The notes: generated by a model from the letters alone, not told the origin. Positions 43,778 to 54,327 are shown, counted from the first letter of the stretch. The stretch is 64,000 nucleotides of DNA from Achromobacter sp. RTa (GCF_000757485.1 NZ_JPYO01000001.1:54127-118126); one strand, 5' to 3'. Numbers and translations are program-made.

Positions 43778-44835
43778 CAAAGGCCCCGGGCGCGGCGCAC
43801 GAAGCTCATGTTCACGCAGCGGTCGTACGGCACCGTCTTGATCTCTTCGTTGGAGAATTGGCGGCCGTCGCCCATGACCGCCGTCATGCGGTCGTAGGCG
43901 TCCTGGGTGATGATGTTGTCCTTCAGGAACACCGTTTCCTTGTAGACGCCCAGCGTCTTCTCGATCGCTTCGCGCGGGAAGGCGTTGAGATAGTCGTCGT
44001 AGATGGCGTCGGTGACGGCCGCCGCGCTGTTGGCGCTGATGAAATCCTGGGCGCGGACCAGGCCCGTGACGAAGGCCTGCACCACCTCGGGACGTTTCTG
44101 TATGGTGTCCTGCAGCGTCAGCGCCGCGATGCCGGGCACGTCGCCGCCCATGAACTCGTTCCATGAGCTCTCGGTGGTGGCGTCGAAGATGGGCACGCCC
44201 CAGCCCTCCTGGCGGGCCTGTTCCATCATGGACATGGTGGCCATGCTGGCGGACACCGAACCCGTCTTGAGCGCGCCCAGCATGGTCGCCAGGTCGCCCA
44301 GGGGGCGGATGTCGACCTTGTCGGCCACGCCGGCCTTCTGCATCAGGTACAGGGCCATCAGCCAGGTGCTGGACTGCGGCTGCGTGGCGCCCACGCGCTT
44401 GCCGGCAAGATCCTTCAAGGATTTGATCTTGCCGCTTTCGAAGTCCTCGCGGCGCACAATGATATTGGCGTAGGTGAGCTTGCGGTCGAAACCGAACACC
44501 AGGGTGGCGGGCTTGCCGGCCAGGGTCAGGGCGGGCGCGGCGGTGGCGGCGGTGGCGCCGAACACGATCTGGCCCGCGGCCAGCAGCTGGTTGGTGCGCG
44601 GTCCGCTCTGCGAGTTCAGGTATTCGACCTCGAGCCCGCCCTCGCCGAAATAGCCCTTCTTGAGCGCCACGTAGCCGGCGGCGAAGAAGGGATCGATGCT
44701 GCCCTGCCCATAGGCCACGCGGCCGAGCTTGGGCTGCGCGAAGGCGACGCGGCCATTGACGAGGCCGATGCCGGCCAACGCTCCGGCTGCGGCCAGCACG
44801 CGGCGGCGGGTGGTGAAATCGGGGCTAGCGCTCAT
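43777..44835 (-). CDS. ABC transporter substrate-binding protein (NMT1/TauA-like)
   Basis: A 352-residue binding protein with a twin-arginine-like leader TTRRRVLAAAGALAGIG (residues 8-24) and mature domain of the NMT1/SsuA group (VAYGQGSIDPFFAAGYVALK). Members bind sulfonates, nitrate, thiamine precursors, phthalate-type acids or pyrimidines; nothing here decides. GAGGATGAC precedes ATG 44835. First gene of a three-gene operon with permease and ATPase. Confidence 0.85.
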   Translation of the reverse strand: MSASPDFTTRRRVLAAAGALAGIGLVNGRVAFAQPKLGRVAYGQGSIDPFFAAGYVALKKGYFGEGGLEVEYLNSQSGPRTNQLLAAGQIVFGATAATAAPALTLAGKPATLVFGFDRKLTYANIIVRREDFESGKIKSLKDLAGKRVGATQPQSSTWLMALYLMQKAGVADKVDIRPLGDLATMLGALKTGSVSASMATMSMMEQARQEGWGVPIFDATTESSWNEFMGGDVPGIAALTLQDTIQKRPEVVQAFVTGLVRAQDFISANSAAAVTDAIYDDYLNAFPREAIEKTLGVYKETVFLKDNIITQDAYDRMTAVMGDGRQFSNEEIKTVPYDRCVNMSFVRRARGL

Positions 44836-44955
44836 GTCATCCTCGGTCTTGGTCTGGTTGCTGCGGTTTGGCGTAGACAATACCCCAGCATCCCGCGTCC
44901 AACAATGGAAAACGCCCGGTTGCCCGGGCGTTGCGGAACTGCTGGCCGCTCGTGA

Positions 44956-45017
44956 GGTGTCTGACACCCGACGAGACGGCCTTACCGTTCGAATCGGCGT
45001 CTCAGGGTGTCAGACAC
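44956..45017. repeat. GTGTCWGACAC repeat pair B
   Basis: GTGTCTGACAC at 44956-44966 and GTGTCAGACAC at 45007-45017, starts 51 bases apart. Nested complementary GAGACG/CGTCTC allow a single long hairpin. The right-hand copy overlaps the end of topB and supplies its TGA stop (45010-45012). Confidence 0.85.
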
Positions 45018-47637
45018 CGGCGGTTTTCTTCGGCGCTGCCTTCTTCACCGCCTTCTTGGCGGCCGTTTTCGTGGCCGTCTTGGTCGCGGTCTTTTTCACC
45101 GCGGCCTTCTTGGCCGGCGCCTTTTTGGCGGCCGTCTTGGTGGCGGTTTTCGTCGCCGTCCTGGCCGGCGCGCGGCCGGGCTTTTCCGGACGCGGCTCGA
45201 ACTCGAAGCCGATCTTTCCGTCCGGCTGGCGGACGAGGAAGGCCTTGAACTTGCGGTTCGTGCGACTGGAGACGAAGCCGTCGAGCAGGTCGGTGCGGCC
45301 GTCGGTCAGCAGCTTTTCCATCTGCTCGCGCGAGATCTCCTGCTGCAGGATGACCTTGCCCGAACGGAAATCGCAGGTCTTTTCAGGGCCGACGGATTTC
45401 TCGCAGACGTAGCTCATGCCGTGCTCGAACACGCGCGACTGGCACTTCGGACATTTGCCGACCGGCGTGTGGCCCGAGAAGTCCACGGCCTCGGTGTCGT
45501 CCTCGTCGTTCTGGCCGAAGTCGAATTCCAGCTTGTATTCGTCGCTGATGCGCAGGATGGCGGCGAATGGCCGGCCCATCTTGCTGATGAAGCCTTGCAG
45601 CGGACCGATTTCGCGCTTGGCCAGCAGTTCTTCCACTTCCGGGAGCTCGAAGGTGCGGCCGCCCGGGTGCTTGCCGATGGAGAAGTCGCAGGCGGTGCAG
45701 GCAAAGCGGCGATAGTTTTCCTTCACCACGGCGCCGCACTTTGGGCAAGGGGTTTGCAGCGTGGCGTAGTCGCCGGGCACCGTGTCGCGCTCGTATTCCT
45801 TGGCGCGCTTGACGATGACCTGCGTCATCTGCGCGATTTCGCGCATGAAAGCCTCGCGGCCCAGGCCGCCCTGCTCGATCTGCTTGAGCTTGTGCTCCCA
45901 TTCGCCCGTGAGTTCGGGCGAGGTCAGTTCGGTCACGTCCAGGCCGGACAGGAGCGTCATCAGCTGGCGCGCCTTGGCCGTGGGGACCAGATCGCGGCCC
46001 TCGCGGCGCAGGTAGCTTTCGTTGAGCAGGCCTTCGATGATGGCCGCGCGCGTGGCCGGGGTACCCAGGCCGCGCTCGGACATGGCCTCGCGCAGTTCCT
46101 CGTCGTCCACCAGCTTGCCCGCGCCTTCCATGGCCGACAGCAGCGTGCCTTCGTTGAAGCGGGCGGGCGGCTTGGTGGTCAGGCCCACGGCTTCCACGTC
46201 CTCGGTGCGCACGGTCTCGCCGTCCGCCACGGGAACCAGGTTGGCGTCCTCGCCCTGGGCTTCCTTGCCGTAGACGGTGAGCCAGCCCGGGTTGACCAGC
46301 ACCTTGCCGTCGGTGCGGAAGCGGTGCCCCTGCACCTCGGTCATGCGCGTGGTGACGCGATATTCCGCGGCGGGGAAGAACACCGCCAGGAAGCGCTTGA
46401 GCACCAGGTCGTACAGCTTGCCCTCGGCTTCGCTGAGATCGTGCGGGATCTGCAGCGTCGGGATGATGGCAAAGTGGTCCGAAACCTTTTTGTTGTCGAA
46501 GATACGGCGGTTCGGCTTCACCCATTGCTTGCCGACCACCGTCTCCGCGTGGCGCGCCAGGCCGCCCACGGCATTGGAGCCGCCCTTGGCCAGCGCCCGC
46601 ATGGTTTCCTGCACCGTGCCGATGTAGTCCTCGGGCAGGTAGCGCGAATCGGTACGCGGGTAGGTCAGCGCCTTGTGGCGTTCATACAGGGTCTGGGCCA
46701 GCGCCAGCGTGGTCTTGGCCGAAAAGCCGAAGCGGCCGTTGGCTTCGCGCTGCAGCGAGGTCAGGTCGTACAGGGCCGGCGACATCTGGGTCGACGGCTT
46801 GGATTCCTCGGTGACGCTGCCGGGCTGGTCGCGGCAGGCGGCCACCACGCTCTGGGCGGCGGCCTGCGACCACAGGCGCGATTCGCGCTTTTCCGGGTCG
46901 CGCTCGTCTTTCTTGAACTCCGGGTCGATCCAGCGGCCTTCGTACAGGCCGGCGGCGGCCACGAACTGCGCGCGCACTTCCCAGTAGTCGCGCGGCACGA
47001 AGCGGCGGATGCGCTCTTCGCGCTCGGCCACGATGGCCAGCGTGGGGGTCTGCACCCGGCCGACCGGCGTCTTGAAGAAGCCGCCGTCCTTGCTGTTGAA
47101 GGCGGTCATGGCGCGCGTGCCGTTGATGCCCACCAGCCAGTCGGCCTCGGCGCGGGAACGGGCGGCCGCTTCCAGCGGCTTGAGCTGCACGTCGTCGCGC
47201 AGATTGGCGAAGGCTTCGCGGATGGCGGCCTGGGTCATCGACTGCAGCCACAGGCGCTGGATCGGCTTTTTCACGCCCGCGTACTGAATGATGTAGCGGA
47301 AGATCAGCTCGCCCTCGCGCCCCGCGTCACAGGCGTTGATGATGGCGTCCACGTCCTTGCGCTTGGCCAGGCGGACAAGCAGCTTCAGGCGTTCGGCGGA
47401 TTTCTTGTCGGTCGGGCCCAGCTCGAACTCGGGTGGAATCACGGGCAGGTGCGTGAAGCTCCATTTTCCCTTGACCGGATCGTTGGGCGCGACCAAGCTG
47501 AGCAAATGACCGATGCTGGACGCGAGGACGTAACGTTCGCTTTCAAAATAGTCCCCCTCGCGCGCGAAGCCTCCCAAGGCGCGTGATATATCAAGGGCCA
47601 CCGAGGGCTTCTCGGCAATAATCAGCGTTTTATTCAT
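45010..47637 (-). CDS. topB: DNA topoisomerase III (type IA)
   Basis: An 875-residue type IA topoisomerase. TOPRIM begins KTLIIAEKPSVALDISRALGG with the acidic NACDAGREGELI motif; the active-site tyrosine lies in ALTYPRTDSRYLPEDY. Two C-terminal zinc-finger-like units follow (CPKCGAVV...CTAC and CPKCQSRVF...C). The last 50 residues are a Lys/Ala/Thr repeat (KKAPAKKAAVKKTATKTATK) resembling histone H1-like proteins, probably aiding DNA binding. The final Gly-Val and stop are encoded by a dispersed repeat. Confidence 0.95.
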   Translation of the reverse strand: MNKTLIIAEKPSVALDISRALGGFAREGDYFESERYVLASSIGHLLSLVAPNDPVKGKWSFTHLPVIPPEFELGPTDKKSAERLKLLVRLAKRKDVDAIINACDAGREGELIFRYIIQYAGVKKPIQRLWLQSMTQAAIREAFANLRDDVQLKPLEAAARSRAEADWLVGINGTRAMTAFNSKDGGFFKTPVGRVQTPTLAIVAEREERIRRFVPRDYWEVRAQFVAAAGLYEGRWIDPEFKKDERDPEKRESRLWSQAAAQSVVAACRDQPGSVTEESKPSTQMSPALYDLTSLQREANGRFGFSAKTTLALAQTLYERHKALTYPRTDSRYLPEDYIGTVQETMRALAKGGSNAVGGLARHAETVVGKQWVKPNRRIFDNKKVSDHFAIIPTLQIPHDLSEAEGKLYDLVLKRFLAVFFPAAEYRVTTRMTEVQGHRFRTDGKVLVNPGWLTVYGKEAQGEDANLVPVADGETVRTEDVEAVGLTTKPPARFNEGTLLSAMEGAGKLVDDEELREAMSERGLGTPATRAAIIEGLLNESYLRREGRDLVPTAKARQLMTLLSGLDVTELTSPELTGEWEHKLKQIEQGGLGREAFMREIAQMTQVIVKRAKEYERDTVPGDYATLQTPCPKCGAVVKENYRRFACTACDFSIGKHPGGRTFELPEVEELLAKREIGPLQGFISKMGRPFAAILRISDEYKLEFDFGQNDEDDTEAVDFSGHTPVGKCPKCQSRVFEHGMSYVCEKSVGPEKTCDFRSGKVILQQEISREQMEKLLTDGRTDLLDGFVSSRTNRKFKAFLVRQPDGKIGFEFEPRPEKPGRAPARTATKTATKTAAKKAPAKKAAVKKTATKTATKTAAKKAVKKAAPKKTAGV

Positions 47638-47699
47638 GTGTATCCAGTGGCGGTAGTCCCGCCTTAGTAGCGCGGATAATAAGATCGGAGATTCGCCAG

Positions 47700-50323
47700 A
47701 TGCAAGTCGGCACTGAAAGGCAAGCGGGATCCGAACTGCACGCTTGGCGTCAATTCCTGGCGCGAAGCACCCTGTGGCTGGGCGTTTTGCTGCTTGGCAG
47801 CGCGGCCGTCTGCTGGGTCGCCGCCAACTGGCAGGAAATGACCAAGGTGCAGCGCTTCGCCGGCGTACAGGCGCTGTTGGCGGTCTGCGCGCTGGCCGCC
47901 GCTTGGGCCGGGTTGCGCCTGCGCGCCAGCCCCGGCGTGCGGCGCAGCATCCCCGGCGCCCTGCTGGCGCTGGCCGGCATCCTGCTAGGCGCCCTGCTTG
48001 CGCTATTGGGCCAAACTTACCAGACTGGGGCCGATACCTGGGAACTGTTCGCCTGGTGGGCGGCCTTGCTGCTGCCCTGGGCGCTGGCGGCGGCCAGCCA
48101 GGCCGTCTGGCTGCTCTGGGTGCTGGTGCTGAACGTGGCCACCGCCTTGTGGCTGGGCGAGCGCGCGTTCGACTGGTGGCTGGTCTTCGGCGGCCCGGGG
48201 GCCGCCAGCCTGATCATCGCTGCCCTGAACCTCGTGCTGCTGCTGGCCTGGGAAATGGCCGCGCACCGCTGGCGCGCCAGCACGCTCTTCGGCCCGCGCA
48301 TCCTGGCCGCGTTCACCATCAGCGCGCTGGTGGTGTCCCTGATGTTCGGCGACTACATCCTGCGCGGCCTGGGCACCGCCAACGGCGTGGCCTGGCTGGC
48401 CGTCACGCTGGGGCTGGGCTTTTATTATCAGCGAGGCCGGCGCGACCTAGTCATCCTGGCCATGCTGGCGGCGGGCGTCATCTGCGTCTCGCTGCGGGTG
48501 GTGGGCGAATGGTTGCTGCGGCTCGAGCCCGGCGTCTGGGCCGCGCTGCCGCTGGCCGCGCTGCTGATGGCGGAGGCCGTCTGGGCCGCCCGCTGGCTGC
48601 GCCGCCTGGGCACCGAACCGGTCGCGCCCGTGGCCGCGGCGGATGCCGAACCGGCCGCCGCCTCGGCGGGCAACTCGGTCGATCCGGCCGACGCGGGCAC
48701 GCCCGTGGCACAGCTGGCGCCCGCCTCGCCGCAGGCCGATCCGCCCTGGTACGTGCAGTGCCTGCTGGGCCTGAGCGCCTGGCTGGCCACCCTGCTGCTG
48801 CTGGTGTTCGTGGCCTTCTCCGGCGTCGTCACGACGGAGGAAGGCGCGCTGGTGGCCGGCCTGGTGCTGTGCGCGGCGGGCGTGGCGGTGCTGCGCAGCG
48901 ACGCCGGGCCCTTCTGGCGCCAGTGCGGCACGGCCATGGCCTTCACCGGCCAGATCCTGATCATCTACGGCCTGTCCAGCTCCACCTCGTTCACCAATGC
49001 CTGCCTGTTCGTGCTGCTGATGGCCACCGCCGTCTATGCGCTGGGGCCCGACGCGATCCTGCGTTTCCTGAGCGGGCTGCTGATCGCCTCGGCGGCCGCG
49101 GGCCTGGTCTGGCGCGGCGTGGCGCCGGAGCTGATGCGCGAGGATCTGCTGGACGCCTGGCTGGATTTCGACGTGGCCGAGGCTACCTTCATCTGGCTGC
49201 CCATCGCCGTGACGGGGGCCTGGGCGACGGCGGTCCTGTTCAGCCTCGGCCGCCGCCTGGGCGGCAAGCGCGCCCACGCCCTGCAGCCGCTGGCCTGGGC
49301 CTTCCTGCTGTCGGTCCAGGGCATGGTGTGGCTGGCCAGCGGGATTTCGGCGCTGCAACTGCCGGCGATGTGGCAGCTCAATCCGCGGACGGCGGTGCTG
49401 GTGACGGCCGGCGCCGTGCTGCCCGCCGCCGCCGCCCTGGCCGTGCTGTGGCCCCGGCGCCACGTGCTGACTGCCGGCGTGACCTGGGGCGTGCCGCTGG
49501 CGCTGCTGGTCCTGGCCCTGTTCTGGCTGCCCAGCCCCGGCGTGGGCTTCGCCCTGGCGTGGCTGTTGCTGGGCTTCGGCCTGAACCAGCCGCGGCTGGC
49601 GATCTTCGGGGTGCTCAGCCTGCTGGCTTACCTGGGCGTCTATTACTATCAGCTCGACGTGCCGCTGCTGCAGAAGGCGCTGTGGCTGAGCGGCGCCGCG
49701 GTGCTGCTCTTCCTCCTGCGGGGCCTGGTGTGGCTGGTGCCGAGGCTGATGCGCACCCAGGCGCCCGTGGCGCGCGGGCCGTTGCCGCCGGTGTCGGGCG
49801 TGTTGCGCTGGCGCACGCTGGCCATCCTGGGCGGCCTGGCGCTGGTGCTGGCGGTGGCCAACGGCGGGATCTGGCAGCGCGAGAAGCTGCTGGCCTCCGG
49901 CAAGGTGGTCATCCTGGAGCTGGCGCCGGGGATCCCAGGTCCTTGATGCAAGGCGACTACATGGCGCTGAACTTCGCCGCCAGCCGGGAAGTCACGCGGC
50001 TGCGACTGGGCGGCGAAAACCGCAGCGAAGATGACTCCATCCTGGGTTACGAGCCCGACGGCTACGTCATGCTGGCGCGCGACGAGCGCGGCGTGTCGCA
50101 GCCGCTGCGCATCCAGCCCGACGTGCATCCGCACACCGATGCCGAGGTGCCGCTGCGCTACCGCGTGCGCAACAACGGCGTGCGTATCGTGACCAATGCC
50201 TATTTCTTCCCAGAAGGGCAGGCAGAGCGCTACCAGGTCGCGAAGTATGGCGAACTGCGCGTGGCCGACAACGGCGAGGCGCTGCTGGTGCGGATGCTGG
50301 GAGAGGACCTGCAGCCGCTGTAG
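47700..50323 (+). pseudogene. DUF2157/DUF4401-GDYXXLXY membrane protein, broken by a -1 frameshift
   Basis: About 874 residues if repaired. The first 748 codons hold an N-terminal DUF2157-type soluble segment and some twenty hydrophobic helices; the end (REKLLASGKVVILELAP) begins a GDYXXLXY domain. That frame stops at 49946, while the remainder (DPRSLMQGDYMALNF to LLVRMLGEDLQPL) lies in another frame. One missing base in or beside the G run 49928-49931 accounts for it. TGA and ATG overlap at 49944-49948, so a coupled second product is possible. Function of the family is unknown. Confidence 0.8.
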
Positions 50324-50373
50324 GCGTCCATAGAGCCCGATCCGGCCAGTCTCCATAGAGACCGTCCGGCCCA

Positions 50374-50487
50374 GTGTCTGACACCCGTACGCGAGGCCGC
50401 CGCGGGCTTCCGGGAGCTTCGCGGGTGTCTGACACCCGGGAAAAGCAAGCACCAGCCTGACGGGCCTCGCGTACGGGTGTCAGACAC
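50374..50487. repeat. GTGTCWGACAC repeat cluster C
   Basis: Three exact copies at 50374, 50425 and 50477 (the last in reverse-complement form), spaced 51 and 52 bases. Spacers contain CGTACGCGAGGCC and its complement. Lies between the convergent GDYXXLXY gene and gluQ. Confidence 0.85.
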
Positions 50488-50530
50488 TTCCACCCGCAGC
50501 CGCAGTAGGAACGAAGCGGCGGCTGGGAAG

Positions 50531-51406
50531 TCAGGGAAAGCGCCGCGCCCAGCGCGCGGTGGCTTCGCGCAGGAAGGCGGCGCGGTCGTCCGCCGGGAAG
50601 GGCTCGAAGCCCAGGGCCGCCCAGGCGCTCTTCAGCGCCTCCAGCGGCGCGCCGGTATCGATGGGCGGCGCGCCGTTCTGCTTGGACAGCTTGAGCCCGC
50701 TGCCGGCATCCAGGATCAGCGGCACGTGCAGGTAGCGCACCGGCGGCAGCCCCAGCAGGCGGCCCAGCACGCGCTGGCGCGCCGTGGAGCTGAGCAGATC
50801 CGCGCCGCGCACCACGTCCGTGACGCCTTGCGCCGCATCGTCCACCACCACGGCCAGCTGATAGGCCCACAGGCCGTCCGCGCGCCGCAGCGCCATGTCG
50901 CCCACGGCCCGGGCCACGTCCTGTTCCTGCGGGCCCAGCCAGCGGTCCTCGAAGCGTTCCACGCCTTCCGGCAGCCTCACGCGCCAGGCCCGGGCCTGGC
51001 GGCCCTCCGGCAGGCCATTGCGGCAGGTGCCCGGATAAGGCCGTTCGCCGTCGGCGCCGGGCTGGGTCTGGCCGCGCAGGGCGGAATCGGCGATTTCGCG
51101 CCGGGTGCAGCCGCAGCCGTAGATCAGGCCGCGCGCCGCAAGGGCGTCGAAGGCGGCCTGGTAGGCGCCGCCGCGACTGGACTGCCACATGATCTCGCCG
51201 TTCCAGGACAGGCCCAGGGCCTCCAGCTGCGCCATGATGCGTTCAGCCGCGCCGGGCACGGTGCGCGGTGTGTCCACGTCTTCGATGCGCAGCAGCCAGC
51301 GGCCGCCATGGGCGCGCGCGTCCAGCCAGCTCGCCAGCGCGGCCACCAGCGAGCCCGCATGCAGCGGACCGCTGGGGCTGGGGGCGAAACGGCCTACGTA
51401 GGTCAC
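50531..51406 (-). CDS. gluQ: Glutamyl-Q tRNA(Asp) synthetase
   Basis: A 291-residue truncated glutamyl-tRNA synthetase paralog that attaches glutamate to queuosine in tRNA(Asp). It has the HIGH-like [16 protein letters not shown], zinc ligands in [11 protein letters not shown] and YPGTCR, and a KMSKS-like KLSKQNGA; it lacks the anticodon-binding domain, as expected. The start is taken as GTG 51406 ([13 protein letters not shown]), since no ATG or TTG lies close in frame ahead of the conserved start. Confidence 0.92.
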   Translation of the reverse strand: MTYVGRFAPSPSGPLHAGSLVAALASWLDARAHGGRWLLRIEDVDTPRTVPGAAERIMAQLEALGLSWNGEIMWQSSRGGAYQAAFDALAARGLIYGCGCTRREIADSALRGQTQPGADGERPYPGTCRNGLPEGRQARAWRVRLPEGVERFEDRWLGPQEQDVARAVGDMALRRADGLWAYQLAVVVDDAAQGVTDVVRGADLLSSTARQRVLGRLLGLPPVRYLHVPLILDAGSGLKLSKQNGAPPIDTGAPLEALKSAWAALGFEPFPADDRAAFLREATARWARRFP

Positions 51407-51473
51407 AGGGCAATGCCCGCGCGATTGCGCGCGGGGGGCGGCAAGGGGAATCGGGGGCGGCGGCGCGCCGCGC

Positions 51474-51932
51474 TCAATGGAGGCGGCGCACGCCTTCGTC
51501 GTCCAGCAGCTCTTCCAGGACCAGATTGTCGATCTCGGCTTCCTGGCTCCAGAGAACCATGAGGGCGATGATCTTGATCTTGGACAGCGGCACGGGCGAT
51601 TCCGGCGCAGCCAGGCCACGGTCGATGACGATTTCGCGCAGGGGCGCGGGCAGCACGCCGGCGGATTCCAGGAAGGCGATGAAGCCGATGGATTCGGTGC
51701 CGAGCTGCTGGTACTCGTTATCGGTGTAGATCCGGGTGCCGGTGGCGGGCGCCTGGGCGAGATCGACGCATCGTTCGGTGGTCTCGGCCAGGCCGTAAAG
51801 CCACCCGAGCGCGTCGTCGATGTCTTCGTGCTCGAACCCGGCGGCGGCAAGCCGCTTGGCCAGCACGTCGGCCGCAGGACAGGCTTGCGGCGTGTAGTAA
51901 TTCTCGTACAGATAAACCAGGATATCGAACAT
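51474..51932 (-). CDS. smg: Smg (DUF494) family protein
   Basis: A 152-residue acidic protein of the Smg/DUF494 family, usually encoded near dprA and topoisomerase genes in proteobacteria; its function is not known. [13 protein letters not shown] is the diagnostic start and ILALMVLW-like sequence ([20 protein letters not shown]) the diagnostic end. ATG 51932 is chosen for that reason; the frame continues upstream without family similarity. Placement near topB is consistent with the usual context. Confidence 0.9.
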   Translation of the reverse strand: MFDILVYLYENYYTPQACPAADVLAKRLAAAGFEHEDIDDALGWLYGLAETTERCVDLAQAPATGTRIYTDNEYQQLGTESIGFIAFLESAGVLPAPLREIVIDRGLAAPESPVPLSKIKIIALMVLWSQEAEIDNLVLEELLDDEGVRRLH

Positions 51933-52118
51933 ATGGCGCAGTTTTGTGCCTGTTTGCACAGTCGGCCCGCATATCGGCAGACCAGCAAACATGAATTTTA
52001 CTTTACGCCGATTTATAGGGGCGGGCAACCGACCGGCCGGGGAATGTTGTATGCCGTCACTATGGGGCAACATGGCGGCCATCGTCGGCCAATTGCTGAC
52101 AAAATGCATGGTTCAGAG

Positions 52119-52153
52119 AAAAAGGGGCGGACCTGGTTGGTCCGCCCCTTTTT
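52119..52153. terminator. Bidirectional intrinsic terminator
   Basis: AAAAA-GGGGCGGACC, loop TGGTT, GGTCCGCCCC-TTTTT: a perfect 10-bp stem flanked by A and T runs. It terminates the leftward TRAP operon, whose last stop is at 52173, and works on either strand. Confidence 0.92.
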
Positions 52154-52172
52154 ACAATGGCCGGCGTGGGCG

Positions 52173-54197
52173 TCAAGCCGTCTTCGGGGTGTTTTCCAGC
52201 TTGAGCTGCGCCAGCTGGCGCATGAACACCGGGATGCAGATGGCCAGCCCGATCAGGCCGCTGGTCAGCCCCGGCAGGATCGTGAGCAAGGCGCCGATGG
52301 TGCACAGCCAGCGCTCCCAGGCCTTCATGCCGACCAGCATGTAGCGCGAGAAGGCCGCCGACAGCAGCACCAGCCCGACCATGCAGCCGAACAGGGTCAC
52401 GAAGAAGTCGTACCAGGTGAAGCCCTGGACCGAAATCAGCAGCGACGGCGAGAACACGAACACGAAAGGCACGATGAGCTTGGTGATGCCCAGCCGGAAG
52501 GCCGTGTTGCCGGTCTTGAACGGGTCGCTGCCCGCCATCCCGGCCGCCGCATAGGCCGCCAGCGCCACCGGAGGCGTGATGTCCGCCAGGATCCCGAAAT
52601 AGAACACGAAGAAGTGCGCCGCGATCGGCTGCACGCCCAGCTGCACCAGCGTGGGCGCGGCCACGGCCACCATGATCAGGTAGTTCGCCGTGGTGGGAAT
52701 GCCGCAGCCCATCAGGATGCAGACGATGCCGGTCATGACGAGCGCTGCGATCAGCGTGAGCGTTTGCGTGTTGGCGATGACGTCGGGAATCACGGTGGCC
52801 GCGCCGCCGGCGATCGCCTGGGCCGCCGAAATCACGATGTACGAGATCTTGAAGCCCACGCCGGTCAGCGTGACCACGCCGATCACGATGCCCACCGTGC
52901 CCGCGGCCGCGCCCACGGCCAGCGCGTACTTCGCGCCGGTCTCGAAGGCTTCGTACAGGTCGCGCAGGCGCAGGCGCTGGAACGGGTTCAGCATGCCCAC
53001 CACGATGCAGCCCGTGATGCCCGCGAAGGCCGCCAGGTAGGGCGTGCGGCCGCTGGCCAGCACGCCGATCAGCAGCACCAGCGGGATCAGCGTGGGCCAG
53101 CGCATCTTGAACGACTGCTTCAGCTTGGGCATTTCCTCGTCGGTCAGGCCGCGCAGGCCTTCGCGCTTGGCCTCGAAGTGCACCTGCATGAACATGCCGA
53201 AGAAGTACAGGAAGGCCGGGAAAATGCCCGCGATCGCGATCTGCTGATACGGAATGCCCAGGAATTCGATCATCAGGAAAGCGGCCGCGCCCATGATGGG
53301 CGGCGTGATCTGTCCGCCCGTGCTGCTGGCCGCCTCCACGCCCGCCGCGAAGTGCCGCGGATAGCCGATGCGGATCATGGCGGGAATCGTGAGCGAGCCC
53401 ACCGTCACGGCGTTGGCCACGGACGAACCGGACAGCATCCCGAACATGGCGGAGCCGAACACCGACACCTTGGCCGGGCCGCCGGCATAGCGCCCCGCGA
53501 TGGTCGAGGCCACGTCCAGGAACAGCTGGCCCAGGCCGATGCGGGTGGCCAGCACGCCGAACAGCACGAAGTGGAACACGTAGGTCGCCACCACGCCCAC
53601 CGCCACGCCGTACACGCCCTGGCTGGTCAGGTACATATGGTTGACGACCTGGGACCACGTATTGCCCGCGTGTTGCAGCAACCCGGGGAAATAAGGCCCG
53701 AACATGGCGTAGGCCATGAATACCAGCGCGATGATGGGCAGCGGCCAGCCCATGGCGCGCCGCGTGGCTTCCAGCAGGCCGATCAGCAGGATCGAGCCCA
53801 TGAACACGTCGATCGGCAGCGGATTGCCGACGCGGAAGGCCAGGTCCTCGAAGATGTAGGGGATGTACAGCACCGACAGCGCCAGCGCGATGGCGATGAT
53901 CCAGTCGTACAGCGGAATGCCGCCCGGCGCATACCAGGTGGATTTGGGTTCGCGGTTGTAATGCGCCTTCGAAAAGCCGAAGACGAGGAAGATGAGGCTC
54001 AGCACGAACGCCAGGTGCACGCCGCGGTGCGTGGCTTCGCGCAGCAGGCCGAAACCGGCCGTGTAGTAGTGGAAGATCGAGAGCGTTACCAGCAGGCCGG
54101 AGACGATCCAGGTAGCCGTCTTGTCCAGCGGCCGGAAGCGGATTTCCGAGTCGTACTTCTCCGCCAGCTGCTGGGTTTTTTCGTGATCAATTTCCAT
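52173..54197 (-). CDS. TRAP transporter fused permease (DctQM-type)
   Basis: A 674-residue fused TRAP permease. An N-terminal small-subunit (DctQ-like) part of about 160 residues precedes the large DctM domain, recognisable by FGSAMFGMLSGSSVANAVTVGS, GGQITPPIMGAAAFLMIEFLG and GIPTTANYLIMVAVAAP (parts quoted). Fused permeases pair with TAXI-type binding proteins, as here. Uptake is ion-gradient driven. A repeat-bearing gap separates it from the binding protein gene. Confidence 0.93.
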   Translation of the reverse strand: MEIDHEKTQQLAEKYDSEIRFRPLDKTATWIVSGLLVTLSIFHYYTAGFGLLREATHRGVHLAFVLSLIFLVFGFSKAHYNREPKSTWYAPGGIPLYDWIIAIALALSVLYIPYIFEDLAFRVGNPLPIDVFMGSILLIGLLEATRRAMGWPLPIIALVFMAYAMFGPYFPGLLQHAGNTWSQVVNHMYLTSQGVYGVAVGVVATYVFHFVLFGVLATRIGLGQLFLDVASTIAGRYAGGPAKVSVFGSAMFGMLSGSSVANAVTVGSLTIPAMIRIGYPRHFAAGVEAASSTGGQITPPIMGAAAFLMIEFLGIPYQQIAIAGIFPAFLYFFGMFMQVHFEAKREGLRGLTDEEMPKLKQSFKMRWPTLIPLVLLIGVLASGRTPYLAAFAGITGCIVVGMLNPFQRLRLRDLYEAFETGAKYALAVGAAAGTVGIVIGVVTLTGVGFKISYIVISAAQAIAGGAATVIPDVIANTQTLTLIAALVMTGIVCILMGCGIPTTANYLIMVAVAAPTLVQLGVQPIAAHFFVFYFGILADITPPVALAAYAAAGMAGSDPFKTGNTAFRLGITKLIVPFVFVFSPSLLISVQGFTWYDFFVTLFGCMVGLVLLSAAFSRYMLVGMKAWERWLCTIGALLTILPGLTSGLIGLAICIPVFMRQLAQLKLENTPKTA

Positions 54198-54327
54198 CGC
54201 AGTAATTCTCAGGGTGATTCAGCAAGCAGGGCCGCTCGTGGCGGCCCTACTCAAGCGCGGCGCGTCGCTCCGCGGACATACATACTTCAATCTGGCCGCG
54301 CGGCACACTCGCCGCATAATCCCGCCG

